From NCBI GenBank assembly GCA_023630585.1, contig CM042562.1, positions 3,543,684 to 3,607,683 of the forward strand: a stretch of DNA of 64,000 nucleotides. The letters run 5' to 3'. The position numbers and the translations under genes are program-made. The notes beneath the pieces are model-generated. The model did no database searches. It had not been told where the DNA came from and was given only the letters and a program-made list of their open reading frames with translations. Positions 32,801 through 39,469 of this stretch are shown here, in pieces. Each line of letters starts with the position of its first letter. Within the stretch, counting starts at the first letter, position 1. The DNA comes from Cranoglanis bouderius. Its lineage: Eukaryota; Chordata; Actinopteri; Siluriformes; Cranoglanididae.

Positions 32801-35769
32801 TACAGATCTGTTTCGGCCCATCAGCCCCCACAGCCTATCTGACTCAGAGTGTATTCCCCGAATTCCTCCCCCTCGCCGGGGACACACACTCTCCCACACC
32901 TTGCGCCGACAGGTGAGCTCTACCCACACACTTCACATCACACATTTACAGCTTTCTCTCAAAAGACTCAATGACACTGACTGTGCTACATCAGCGTCTT
33001 TGTGAATTTCTTCTCCGCACCTGCTACCTAGTCGTTGCTTGTCTTCTGTTGTATTCTGTGTATCTTCTGTCTGTTTTATGCAGTGTATTTGGAGCCTCTG
33101 CATGACAGACCTGTCCTCTGGTCTAGTCCATTGCCACTCATAATTCTACCTGAATTCTCTTCTTCCTTTTCTTTTTTTCTCCTTTTCTTCTTGTGCCCTG
33201 TGTATCCACTAATGTGACTAATCCTGATCAGATCAGCATGGTACAGCACACACCGGACCCCAGCCAGCTCCTGAGACACAGATACTCCTACTGCTGAGAG
33301 AGCTGGAGTGGTAGCCTCCAGCATCTTTCACATTCATTTGCATACCCCTCTATCCTGACTCTTTCCCTAACGCCTTTTCCCTTCCCAAAATCTTACCATA
33401 ATCTCCATGTCCCACTGCATTTCACCAGTGCTACTCTAAGGGACAAAATTAGAAGGGTTAAAATCAGGTACAGTGTCGATTGTAGTGAGCAGAGGATGGA
33501 GAGGTAGCTTTATTTAAAGCATTTCTCTGTCCAACAAGAAAGAGGCAGTCCCATGGTCTAGTGTCCATCTTGTACCAATTATTGATGTTCAACATTGACA
33601 AGTCATTGCAGTCTCTCAGCTCCAGAGTCGCCAGTTCGATCCTGAGCTCTGGTTACTGTCTGTCTGGAGTTTCACATGTTCACCTGTGTTTCTTCCGGGT
33701 TCTCCAGTTTCTCCCTACCTCCCAGAAACAGGTAGATTGTCTGTAGGTGGACTGGCTATGTTAAATTGCCCATAGGTGAATGTATGTGTGAAACTGGGTG
33801 TGCATGGTGCCCTGCGATGGACTGGCATTGCATCCAGGGTGTATTCCTGCCTCACACCCAGTGTTCCCGGGATAGGCTCCAGAGCCCCTGTAACAATGGC
33901 CAGGATAAAGCACTTCCTGAAGATAAATGAATATGTGAGTTCAAGTGTTATTATGGATTGCCGCATTTCAAATTACTAATTTGATTTGTAGAGTCATTTA
34001 ACGTCGTTGTGCACTTGGCATTTCACTCAGGTAGTGTACTTAAGTAAGTGCACTCAACCTTCATCAAGTGCCTACAGAAATGAATATCAGAAATATGTAG
34101 TGACCACTAGATGGCAGTGATGTCTATATTATGCTGACCTGCTTCGTTAAGCATGAAGGTGGCAGTACGTACACACCATTTAGTTCATTTCTGTCCTTCA
34201 GCTCTCTAAATTTTTACACGAATCCTTTTGATCTTTAGCCCTTCTTTGAAGTTCACTACCACCACATTTCTCCTTCTGGGCCTGTGAGCAGGAGTTAAAC
34301 TTATAGTCAGTTGAGTCAGAGTGTGACCTCTGGTACACAGCCCTTTCTGGAGAAAGGAGGTTGTTTTGTTGTCTCTTACAGTATATCCCAGTGGCTCAGA
34401 GTGCAGTCTGCCAAACAGGACATATAGAATTTGCTTAAACTCAATGTTTACCTTTAATGACAGCTAGAGCATATGTATTTGAATTTCCTCTAAAGAAACA
34501 AATCACCAGAAGTGTAATGAATTGAGAGAGAGAAGGGAGAAATAAGAGGAAAGGGCAGATATTGATGTTGCAAACTGTGCCTTGCACTGAACAACATTTT
34601 GATGTGGTTGAAAGTGCACATACCAGTTCAAGGCATTATTTCTACAGAAGAACAGAAAGACTAACTAGTCTAACATCTCTTGTATTTACCAGAGCACAGA
34701 ATTCATGCTTGTCTTACAAATGGCGAACTCTACTCTAAACCCACTGCTCAGCTTTCCTAGCTCTCGTAATCCCTTCCAGTCTCATTTTAACAATCTCTCT
34801 TTCTCATCTTATCATGCCTTAAACACTCCCCCCCATTCCCTTCCTTCTCACTTCCACCTCTCCCAACCCTGCTTTCCTCAGGTGGCAGTGAGCACTGACT
34901 CTCAGGAGGCCTTGTACACAAAAGGAGGGGAGAATGAGGGCCCCAACGGGCTTGGTGAACTCTCCACTCCTCCCGCTACATTCCCAGCACTGCAGCAGTT
35001 TCCTCAACCATCACTCTTCCTCGTTCCTGCAACACCAGGCGCTTCTCCCAAACCAATGCGTGGCAGTGTGCACACACAGCACAACCCCCATGATCAATAC
35101 AACATCTGCTCCAGGCACCGGTGCTCTCCCCCTACCCATGATAAGCCTGCTGAGGAGGACTCAGTGGATCAGGAGGTGTCTCAAATAATCCAATCAGGAT
35201 TTGAAGATCATAGAGGTCAGGACTGCATTAGAGGAGGTGAAATTGGGGGAGGACAGTGTGAAGGCCGAGGTCCATCTCTGAGGCAGTTGAAGAAGTACCA
35301 CAGTGCGGACGTGCAGTGTAGGCGGGCACCACTACTACTGCCTCGGCCCTCTTCCTGGCTTGATGACCCACGGCGCCACTCCATCGAGGTGTGCCCATCA
35401 GTAGAGAGCAGCCCCCAGCGAAGCTCAGTGTCTTCTGGTTTTGTGTCACGTGCAGACAGCTTTCAACAGCCCTCTCCCCGGACCCGAAAGAAGAAGAAGA
35501 TGAGCCCTCCTTGCATCTCTGTGGACCCTCCAGAGGGGCTCGTGCTTCCAAGGGACTTCCAGCTAGTGTTGGACACTGGGATGGGCACAGTACCACCCTC
35601 TCTGCCCAGCAGGGACACCTGCCTGAGAAGGAGAGCCCCCTCCAGTGAATCCAAGGACTCATTCGATCTGGGTGGAGGAGGAGATGGGTTACCCCAAGAG
35701 GGGGTTTCTAACCCCAAGCTATTAACTCTGCCCAACTTCTCCTTTGAGAAGACAAGCTCTGAGCACTGA
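10223..35769 (+). CDS. cacna1g: T-type voltage-gated calcium channel alpha-1 subunit, 3' half (Cav3.1-like), 12 exons
   Basis: Plasma-membrane pore-forming subunit of a low-voltage-activated calcium channel. Seen: twelve GT-AG exons with matching phases give 861 codons ending at TGA 35767-35769. They encode the end of the III-IV linker, IVS1 to IVS6 with an arginine-bearing S4 ([10 protein letters not shown]) and a repeat IV pore loop reading [11 protein letters not shown], then a C-tail starting [14 protein letters not shown]. The Asp in TGDNW is the fourth residue of the EEDD selectivity filter typical of T-type channels. Choice of paralog: the tail blocks [52 protein letters not shown] and [11 protein letters not shown] resemble Cav3.1 as I know it. 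[10 protein letters not shown] and the LTLPNFSFE near the end look more like Cav3.2, so a block shared by both paralogs seems to be kept here. Repeats I-III are outside the window. Exons are listed separately. Confidence 0.95.
10375..11626. other. cacna1g intron, first part
   Basis: AT-rich intron sequence after the IVS1 exon. I see no repeat of known type and no coding potential. Confidence 0.6.
11627..12116 (-). mobile_element. Tc1-like element remnant, longer relative of the 3865 MITE
   Basis: Left end CTGTGCAAAAGTTTCAGG preceded by TA; the right end has decayed after GGTGCCTAAAG. On the minus strand, about 11930 to 11790, the sequence encodes a Tc1 transposase C-terminal piece resembling [13 protein letters not shown]. 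The rest of the transposase is missing. Confidence 0.8.
12180..12276 (-). mobile_element. tRNA-derived SINE fragment
   Basis: The minus strand begins GTGGTGGCAGCTCAGTGGTT, with an A-box-like GCTCAGTGGTTAAGG and a degraded B box (GTAGATTCACATC), then the CACCAGCAAGCTGCCACTG tail seen in catfish-type SINEs. It is a retroposon, not a working tRNA gene. Confidence 0.65.
12802..12911 (+). CDS. cacna1g: cacna1g exon: IVS2
   Basis: Acceptor atgttttgcag, donor gtatga. Encodes [25 protein letters not shown] and [10 protein letters not shown]: the S1-S2 loop, S2 helix and start of the S2-S3 linker. Ends at phase 2 (AG), completing an Arg codon with the next exon. Confidence 0.95.
13050..13484. mobile_element. 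possible hAT-like non-autonomous element
   Basis: The left end TAGTGGTTCTCAAAG and the right end, read on the minus strand as CAGGATTTTTTCAAAC, resemble the CAGTGGTTCTCAAA termini of hAT elements. No 8-bp duplication is visible. The left 90 bp has a relative at 28357. Confidence 0.4.
14092..14575. mobile_element. long-inverted-repeat MITE, left end truncated
   Basis: Two inverted arms pair over roughly 100 bp: AACAGAATGTAATGATTTGC with TTATTCACAATAGAACAT on the left, mirrored by TGTTCTATTGTGAATAACAT on the right. Inner copies of the motif AAAAGTTGGGAC also face each other. The right end runs TCCCAACTTTTTTGGAATTT up to a TA. About 45 bp of the left terminus are missing. A family common in fish genomes. 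Confidence 0.8.
14576..15253. other. cacna1g intron upstream of IVS3 exon
   Basis: No repeat or gene recognised; pyrimidine-poor AT-rich intron ending in the acceptor at 15253. Confidence 0.6.
15254..15387 (+). CDS. cacna1g: cacna1g exon: IVS3 and first part of IVS4
   Basis: Acceptor tgttccacag; donor gtgatt. Reads [20 protein letters not shown] (S3), then [11 protein letters not shown] and the S4 start [10 protein letters not shown]. Arginines spaced every third residue are the voltage sensor. Ends phase 1 (G), completed by TG of the next exon to Val. Confidence 0.95.
15597..15659. repeat. (CA)n microsatellite
   Basis: About 27 CA units with a few interruptions at the right end. Confidence 0.95.
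15770..16045. repeat. dispersed fish repeat with GGTGGGGACC and telomere-like run
   Basis: Contains TCTTGGTGGGGACCAAATGT, the partly inverted CTGGTCCCCACA, and TTAGGCTTAGGGTTAGGCTT at about 15963-15982. This matches a teleost interspersed repeat that carries TTAGGG-like sequence between facing GGTCCCCAC motifs and is flanked by GT runs (here 16062-16081). Confidence 0.6.
16542..16612 (+). CDS. cacna1g: cacna1g exon: end of IVS4 and S4-S5 linker
   Basis: Acceptor tttcttttttag-like tract ending at 16541; donor gtaata. Encodes [20 protein letters not shown] then LPQ. These are the last basic residues of S4 and the amphipathic S4-S5 linker that couples the sensor to the pore. 71 bp, ends phase 0. 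Confidence 0.95.
16613..17586. other. cacna1g intron before IVS5 exon
   Basis: No transposon recognised. Holds a T-rich stretch near 17250-17280. The last part is the (TC)n tract listed next. Confidence 0.6.
17587..17622 (+). promoter_or_regulatory. (TC)18 microsatellite acting as polypyrimidine tract
   Basis: An uninterrupted TC repeat ends five bases before the AG (17626-17627) of the IVS5 exon acceptor. By position it must be the U2AF-binding pyrimidine tract. Confidence 0.8.
17628..17706 (+). CDS. cacna1g: cacna1g exon: IVS5
   Basis: Acceptor is tctacag directly after a pure (TC)n repeat (17587-17622), which serves as the polypyrimidine tract. Encodes [19 protein letters not shown] then VELFGDL, the S5 helix. 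Donor gtaagc; ends phase 1 (A), making Ile with the next exon. Confidence 0.95.
17707..18241. other. cacna1g intron between IVS5 and pore exons
   Basis: AT-rich, no repeat or ORF of note. Confidence 0.6.
18242..18363 (+). CDS. cacna1g: cacna1g exon: repeat IV pore loop
   Basis: Acceptor ttgaattgtag, donor gtacat. Reads [19 protein letters not shown], then [20 protein letters not shown] and K. The extracellular turret cysteines and the selectivity Asp in TGDNW are present. Ends phase 0. Confidence 0.95.
18364..19298. other. cacna1g intron between pore and IVS6 exons
   Basis: AT-rich; I recognise no repeat, RNA gene or extra exon. Confidence 0.6.
19299..19700 (+). CDS. cacna1g: cacna1g exon: pore exit, IVS6 and proximal C-tail
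   Basis: Acceptor gtacattccag, donor gtgagt; 134 codons, phase 0 at both ends. Begins [18 protein letters not shown], followed by IVS6 ([20 protein letters not shown]) and the helical [20 protein letters not shown] region behind the gate. The last 70 or so codons are Gly/Ser/Pro/Arg-rich and poorly conserved, as expected of the C-tail. This is the longest internal exon. Confidence 0.95.
19701..22767. other. cacna1g intron, part before the Tc1 element
   Basis: No exon recognised. The segment from about 22040 to 22401 ends CCGAAAATGTTTGGGAACCC then CTGG. On the minus strand that is a CAGGGGTTCCCAAACATTTT end typical of hAT elements. No partner end was found, so it is probably a truncated copy. 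Confidence 0.5.
22768..24218 (+). mobile_element. Tc1-like DNA transposon with IR/DR ends
   Basis: Terminal repeats of about 240 bp, TA duplications at 22766-22767 and 24219-24220. Each arm carries two direct repeats of the transposase site: outer CACAAAAGTGAGTACACCCC and inner AACAAAAGTGAGTACACCCC, mirrored at the right end. This is the IR/DR layout known from Sleeping Beauty-type elements. The arms are still very similar, so the insertion looks fairly young. Confidence 0.93.
23142..23970 (+). pseudogene. Tc1 transposase pseudogene with internal deletions
   Basis: Starts [20 protein letters not shown] with an intact N-terminal helix-turn-helix ([20 protein letters not shown]) and the basic linker [18 protein letters not shown] deletion near 23415 joins SSAAEVE to the catalytic region, shifting frame. 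[17 protein letters not shown] and [17 protein letters not shown] follow (about 23424-23600). A second small deletion near 23607 shifts frame again before [12 protein letters not shown] and [11 protein letters not shown]. All three DD34E residues survive on separate frames, so no active enzyme can be made. Confidence 0.92.
24410..24553 (+). CDS. cacna1g: cacna1g exon: C-tail block [12 protein letters not shown]
   Basis: Acceptor gggtctgtag, donor gtcaat; 48 codons, phase 0 at both ends. Reads [20 protein letters not shown] then SLMDNLSGS, a short conserved C-tail block that I associate with Cav3.1 rather than Cav3.2. Its acceptor lies only 191 bp after the end of a Tc1 element (22768-24218). 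Confidence 0.9.
24554..25311. other. cacna1g intron
   Basis: No repeat of known type. An open frame continues from the exon to about 24685 but has no similarity and ends in intron sequence. Confidence 0.6.
25312..25434 (+). CDS. cacna1g: cacna1g exon: C-tail block [14 protein letters not shown]
   Basis: Acceptor cttcctctttag. 41 codons reading [29 protein letters not shown] and ending SLECN. The donor is gtactt after AAT, weak compared with the other donors but the only one that fits phase and homology. Joins in phase 0 to NADPPEPS of the next exon. Confidence 0.87.
25840..26110 (-). pseudogene. Tc1 transposase remnant
   Basis: Minus-strand fragments match the conserved GGGSIMMWG-type and FQKDNDP-type blocks, read through several stops. 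The long + strand frame across this interval (25627-26145) is a shadow of them. Confidence 0.7.
26278..27515 (+). mobile_element. Tc1-like element nested in the 25548 element
   Basis: Left arm begins CAGTGGTGCTTGAAAGTTTG. The right arm mirrors its inner part (AAATGGGTTCTCTTTATCTA against TAGACAAAGAGAACCCAGTT) but breaks off around 27515 before the terminal bases, so the right end is truncated. Broken transposase inside. Confidence 0.85.
26641..27110 (+). pseudogene. Tc1 transposase pseudogene
   Basis: After an ATG at 26641 and a one-base frameshift it reads [20 protein letters not shown], a helix-turn-helix, then an in-frame stop. The frame 26888-27100 gives [20 protein letters not shown] and [15 protein letters not shown] with the first catalytic Asp. 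The region that should hold the second Asp and the Glu is deleted. Confidence 0.88.
27625..27887 (+). repeat. dispersed fish repeat inserted in the right arm of the 25548 element
   Basis: Contains TGTTAAAATCCCAGTAGATC, CAGTAGTTTCTGAAATACTC and the end TATTAAAGTAGATGACGAGT, a diverged form of a teleost repeat ending in CTAATAAAGTGG. It interrupts the arm of the host element, which resumes with GTACTGGAAGTATAT. Confidence 0.65.
27950..29506. other. cacna1g intron, part after the transposon nest
   Basis: A hAT-end-like segment (28357-28500, GTGGTTCTCAGAGTGGGGTC) related to the one at 13050. A short (AAG)n near 28528. Nothing else recognised. Confidence 0.5.
29507..29699 (+). CDS. cacna1g: cacna1g exon: C-tail with [12 protein letters not shown]
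   Basis: Acceptor ctctgcccctcag, donor gtgcag. Reads [13 protein letters not shown] and [18 protein letters not shown], then a Pro/Ser/Thr/Gln-rich stretch. The SLPNDSYM block is shared by Cav3.1 and Cav3.2 tails. Ends phase 1 (G). A GATA microsatellite begins about 75 bp into the next intron. Confidence 0.9.
29775..29846. repeat. (GATA)n microsatellite
   Basis: About 18 GATA units, about 75 bp downstream of a cacna1g donor site. Confidence 0.95.
29850..30869. other. cacna1g intron
   Basis: No gene. About 30650-30715 holds a minus-strand SINE 3' end (CTTTATCCCAGTCAGGGTTG), the same tail as the SINE at 33590. The rest is AT-rich and unassigned. Confidence 0.5.
31151..32330 (-). mobile_element. 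5'-truncated L1-like LINE
   Basis: Minus-strand insertion: the A-rich 3' tail is the T-rich 31151-31196 on the + strand. Imperfect 15-16 bp flanking repeats TCCATGCT..CGGGTTT occur at 31134-31150 and 32331-32346, as expected for LINE integration. It contains the end of ORF2 and a 3' UTR of about 80-130 bp. Confidence 0.87.
31278..32117 (-). pseudogene. L1-like ORF2 C-terminal fragment
   Basis: 279 open codons without a stop. After the reverse transcriptase comes the C-terminal region of fish L1-type ORF2, with [20 protein letters not shown], the zinc knuckle [18 protein letters not shown] (C-x2-C-x8-H-x4-C, about residues 184-201) and [12 protein letters not shown]. Endonuclease and reverse transcriptase domains are absent, so it cannot move itself. 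The uninterrupted frame suggests a recent insertion. Confidence 0.85.
32743..32912 (+). CDS. cacna1g: cacna1g exon: C-tail [10 protein letters not shown] to LRRQ
   Basis: Acceptor ctccattcacag, donor gtgagc. Completes the Gly codon, then reads [31 protein letters not shown] and [17 protein letters not shown]. Ends phase 0 after Gln. The retrotransposon-split palindromic element ends about 200 bp upstream of this acceptor. Confidence 0.9.
33232..33297 (+). CDS. possible alternative terminal exon of cacna1g
   Basis: Seen: in the intron after the LRRQ exon there is a long pyrimidine tract (33151-33200), a branch-like gactaat, and an acceptor cag at 33229-33231. In the phase the upstream donor requires, it reads [17 protein letters not shown] then YSYC and TGA at 33295-33297. 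Spliced in, it would replace the 295-residue C-terminus with 21 residues. No AATAAA lies close downstream, so it could equally be a poison exon or a chance acceptor. Inference only. Confidence 0.35.
   Translation: MSMVQHTPDPSQLLRHRYSYC
33590..33942 (+). mobile_element. tRNA-derived SINE (catfish Mermaid-like)
   Basis: B-box-like AGTTCGATCCT (33633-33643), then CTGAGCTCTGGTTACTGTCT, CTGGAGTTTCACATGTTCAC, GGTGCCCTGCGATGGACTGG and CCAGGATAAAGCACTTCCTG. I recognise the wording from a SINE abundant in catfish and relatives. The name is from memory and uncertain. Confidence 0.7.
34104..34119 (+). promoter_or_regulatory. candidate CTCF-binding motif
   Basis: CCACTAGATGGCAGTG matches the vertebrate CTCF core consensus (CCASYAGRKGGCRS) at every position. 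It lies in the last cacna1g intron. Occupancy is inferred only. Confidence 0.5.
34882..35769 (+). CDS. cacna1g: cacna1g last coding exon
   Basis: Acceptor ctgctttcctcag; 295 codons and TGA at 35767-35769. Starts [11 protein letters not shown], matching the RTDSL-type segment that follows the RRQ boundary in mammals. Later blocks are [75 protein letters not shown] and [10 protein letters not shown] near the end. The frame is open upstream to an ATG at 34705, but that 59-codon extension lies in the intron, mostly in its pyrimidine-rich 3' part. Confidence 0.93.
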   Translation: MAVSTDSQEALYTKGGENEGPNGLGELSTPPATFPALQQFPQPSLFLVPATPGASPKPMRGSVHTQHNPHDQYNICSRHRCSPPTHDKPAEEDSVDQEVSQIIQSGFEDHRGQDCIRGGEIGGGQCEGRGPSLRQLKKYHSADVQCRRAPLLLPRPSSWLDDPRRHSIEVCPSVESSPQRSSVSSGFVSRADSFQQPSPRTRKKKKMSPPCISVDPPEGLVLPRDFQLVLDTGMGTVPPSLPSRDTCLRRRAPSSESKDSFDLGGGGDGLPQEGVSNPKLLTLPNFSFEKTSSEH

Positions 35770-36444
35770 ACATGTACACACTAATGCATTAAGGTGCATA
35801 CAAATGCATAGATGCACATAAACAAGACGATGCACTCTGTGTGTCCATGACGGTGATAATAGTAATAATAGCATAGAGAGTAATAGTGTTAAACACAACA
35901 ATGGTGAATAACCAATGATCATGATGAATAGTGACCATTTCTTGTCTTTGTTCTGTACTGCCAAAAAAGAAAACAAAAACGACACTGTAATGAGGACAAA
36001 ACCAAGCTAATAACAGAACTGTCTCTCTTCCATCATGCCAGCAGGCATTTGCCGGCAATCCTATGACCTCCTATTGAACGTTGTTCTTGGGGCCCACACA
36101 GGGCTCCTTCTGGCTGTTTTGGAGACTTTTTAGCACAGCTCTTTTTCCCCAAGAGCAGTGGTGAAGGTACAAAGCAATATGAACGTTTTAGAGACACTAT
36201 TTTCTTAAATTATTGGGCCATAGTATTTGTACAGGATGTAGATTTTTTTAATTTCAATATATTTTTATTTGTGTCCCTTTGTGACTTTTCAATGTTTAAA
36301 TTGTTTGTTGTTTTGCTTTATTTTTTCACCATAGGATATCTTTAGCTTTAGGGAGGCTTTAAAAAAAGAAAAGGAAACATTTTTTTTCATTCAAGTTCCA
36401 AGATCCATGTATTTGTAGTAATAATGTTAATTTTAACATTAATG

Positions 36445-36451
<7 letters not shown>

Positions 36452-36513
<62 letters not shown>
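36452..36513. repeat. (AT)n microsatellite in 3' UTR
   Basis: About 30 pure AT units. Confidence 0.95.
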
Positions 36514-36520
<7 letters not shown>

Positions 36521-37258
36521 CTAATTAAACTGCTCTTTGATTTTTAAACACAAGCAAATCTTGAATGATGAGTTGAATAATCAGCCTTATTTGTGTTTGA
36601 TGCCCTGAAACGCATACTGTCAACAACACTTCATAGCCTCATTAGTGATCTATTCATCAAAACGCAAACACTATGTGCGGCCATTTGTTTCTTTACATGT
36701 ATGAACCCTGTGACATTGACCTGTGATATTGACATACATGCAGTTAGTTCTGTAGTCACTTAAAAAAAAAGAAAGAAATGATTGTAAAATTCACCTTTAT
36801 TAGGCAAAATACATTTCACTATCAAAATAATATCCAAACCCACTGTTCTGTTTTTCCACCAGTCTTCAGCTGATTTTCAATGTAACATGATCAATACATT
36901 GTGTGTTAAACCTGTTTACAGCATATCCTTCCACCTTACAGGTTGAAATTAATCTTATTTCTTTTTTCTTAATTTCTCCTCAGAATGTTTGCCCTTTCTT
37001 TTAATGATGTTTTGCTGCATGTATTCATCTCCTTTAATCCCTGGGGAAGTTGCACACCCTTAAAAAATATCTGCAATTTCAAAATAACAGGCAAACAGTT
37101 TGTTCCCTACTAACAACTGCATTTCAAAGTCCGATGAGTGAGTACTGACAATAAGTGGTAAGTACTCTATCAGTATTTTAGTTTATAGTATTAGTGTAGA
37201 CAGTGCAGGATTGTGTTCTCCTTAAACATACATTAACTTGCCAATAACCCTGTAATCA

Positions 37259-37259
37259 A

Positions 37260-37318
<59 letters not shown>
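37259..37318. repeat. T-run followed by (GT)n
   Basis: About 20 T then about 20 GT units. Confidence 0.95.
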
Positions 37319-37320
<2 letters not shown>

Positions 37321-37689
37321 GGCATTTGCAATAAGCTAATTTAACCAGATATTCTTTATTTCACGTAATCAAAAATATTTTTCATTGTGGTTTTAAGTGA
37401 CTTGGCCAAGTGGCTGACACCAGAGACACTAAAACATTATGATTCAGTAGCTTTGACAGCACATCCCAGCTCCATCCATGATATTTTTACTTTGCCAAAA
37501 GAAATACATAAATAGAAATGTATCTTCTGCATCTTTGGCCTTGTGTGTGATTCTGATTTGGTATAGTGAAATATGAAGTTGTTTCCGAACATTGTATATA
37601 GGTTTTTGTGTCAACATCTGAAATTTACATTTCTGGTAAACAGCCAAAAATCAGGTTTTGAAATTGGGATTTTCTATTTTATGGGAAGA

Positions 37690-37695
37690 AATAAA
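37690..37695 (+). terminator. candidate polyadenylation signal AATAAA
   Basis: First perfect AATAAA downstream of the cacna1g stop codon. It sits five bases before the terminal inverted repeat of a Tc1-like element. Use is inferred, not shown. Confidence 0.4.
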
Positions 37696-37699
37696 TATA

Positions 37700-38229
37700 C
37701 ACTATATGGCCAAAAGTTTGTGGACACCTGACCAATCACACCCATATGTGCTTGGTGAACATTCCAGTACAGATTTCATCCCCTGATTGCTAATCTAACA
37801 GCCTCCACTCTTCTGGGAAGGCTTTACACTAGATTTTGGAGCGTGGCTGTGGGGATTTGCCCATTCAATCACAAGAGCATTAGTGAGGTCAGGCACTGAT
37901 GTCAGGTGAGGAGGCCTGGCATGTAGTCAGCATTCCAGTTCATCTCAAAGTTGTTCAGTAGGGTTGAGGTCAGGGCTCTGTGCAGGCCACTCGAGTTTTT
38001 CCACTGCTACCGTGGCAAACCATGTCTTCATAGACCTCGCTTTGTGTACAGGGGCATTGTTCTGCTGGAACAGATTTAGGCCTCTTAGTTCCAGTGAAGG
38101 GAAATTGTAATGCTACAGCATACAAAGACATTCTAGACAATTGTGTGCTTCAAACTTTGTGGAAACAGTTCTGGGAAGCTCACATATGTCTGTGAGGGTC
38201 AGGTGTCCACATACTTTTGGCCAACAGTG
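37700..38229 (-). mobile_element. Tc1-like element, internally deleted
   Basis: Ends CACTATATGGCCAAAAGTTT and, mirrored, ACTTTTGGCCAACAGTG, followed by GGACACCTGACC on each inner side. TA on both flanks (37698-37699, 38230-38231). 530 bp, with part of the transposase on the minus strand. Confidence 0.88.
37905..38080 (-). pseudogene. Tc1 transposase fragment
   Basis: Minus strand reads close to FQQNNAPVHKARSMKTWFA, then WPAQSPDLNPTEQL. These are the second catalytic block (Asp now Asn) and the Glu block of a DD34E transposase. Upstream domains are deleted. Confidence 0.8.
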
Positions 38230-38231
38230 TA

Positions 38232-39469
38232 TTCCACCAAAACAACATGGAAATATTTTTATTTACTTTTTATTCTCGCCTAAGCTTCTTCCTGCACACA
38301 TCATGTTGGGTAAGGAGCCAGTATAACTAACACTCTGGTTAACAGCCAGGCTGTCTTAAAATGTCTAGATGACCTTGCTAGCTAAATGTGATTCCTTCCT
38401 GAGTCAATATCAGGCTTTGATGAATTTGTTGCATAGCTACATGCCGTTCTGAAATGGGCATAAGCCTAAGACAAGGTAAAATGTCCCTGATGCTCCTGCA
38501 CCACAGTCTGAAAAAGGACTCTTTAAATGCAGTTTTTTTCCTTTTACACTTTTGGGATTAACCAGACATTAAAATGCTAGAGTTTATTTTAGTTCAGGCA
38601 AACCTATAGTTTTTAGTTCTAACTGTTTATAGAACATGTCACAATGTGAAGGGTTTTCTCATGCCACCACACATATATCTCCAGTTATTTGACCCTTCAT
38701 GCTATAGTACATGGTTTAAAATACAGATCATTTCTATAAACATTACAATAAGCTTTTTTCAAAACACTGTTTTTGTACTACTCCATACTCTAGTGTGAGA
38801 TATTATCTTGTGATTGGAGTCATTTCAAGGTAATTTCCCTGGTAATAATAAGATAACTTACATAAACATTGTTGAGCATTTCTTGCATTGCTTCCAAGTT
38901 TTTAAAGGTTAGACACACCAAGTGGAATTCACTTGATTTGCTTACATTTCCTTAATCAGTGACATGCCATATTTACTTCGTAGTTGCATCGATTGCTTAA
39001 CACATTAGAAAGGAAGGAAAGGAAATAGTTTCTGTATTTAGGGAATTTTTCTTCTGCTATCAGATATTTATAACTATGCATGAGGAAATCCTTATAATTT
39101 AGATGAGAATCTCTTTTCGAATTTATTATGTTTTCGTCATGCAGATGTATTTGCATCTTGCATTCATATTTGGGGAATTGACTATTTCAAAACATTTTCT
39201 TTAAAGGCTTGGATAAATCGACATTACATGTCATTTCTTATGTGATTCTGATCTAAATTTCATATAGATTTTTTTGGTTTATTATCCCAGCAGACGACTG
39301 AGTTCTGATAAAGGCAGAGGCATAGTCACTCTTCAGTGATGGTCTACTCATTCACTAAATAATGCAACACTAAATTTCTACAACATAATACTCATCCTAA
39401 GCCTTTTGGACTTCTGTAGATTATCTAGATTTCTGTTTAAAATAATACTACATCATAGAGTATATTAAA
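38232..39469. other. intergenic, nothing recognised
   Basis: AT-rich sequence without repeats or coding potential I can name. Confidence 0.6.

Larger units (their letters stand above)
35770..37712 (+). other. cacna1g: probable cacna1g 3' untranslated region
   Basis: AT-rich sequence after the stop codon with no ORF. It holds an (AT)n run (about 36452-36513), a T-run followed by (GT)n (37259-37318), a variant ATTAAA near 36524 and the only good AATAAA at 37690-37695. The transcript end could follow either signal. If the second is used, cleavage falls inside the transposon starting at 37700. Confidence 0.5.

Noticed and set aside
33084..33145. Another terminal exon after the acceptor ttttatgcag at 33083
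   Set aside because: It opens 19 codons before TAA, but the pyrimidine tract is poorer and the product has no basic or conserved look; weaker than the candidate at 33232.
34705..34881. ATG at 34705 as the start of a separate 354-codon protein
   Set aside because: The frame merely extends through the acceptor of the last cacna1g exon. The first 59 codons are low-complexity Ser/Pro/Phe/His from pyrimidine-rich intron.
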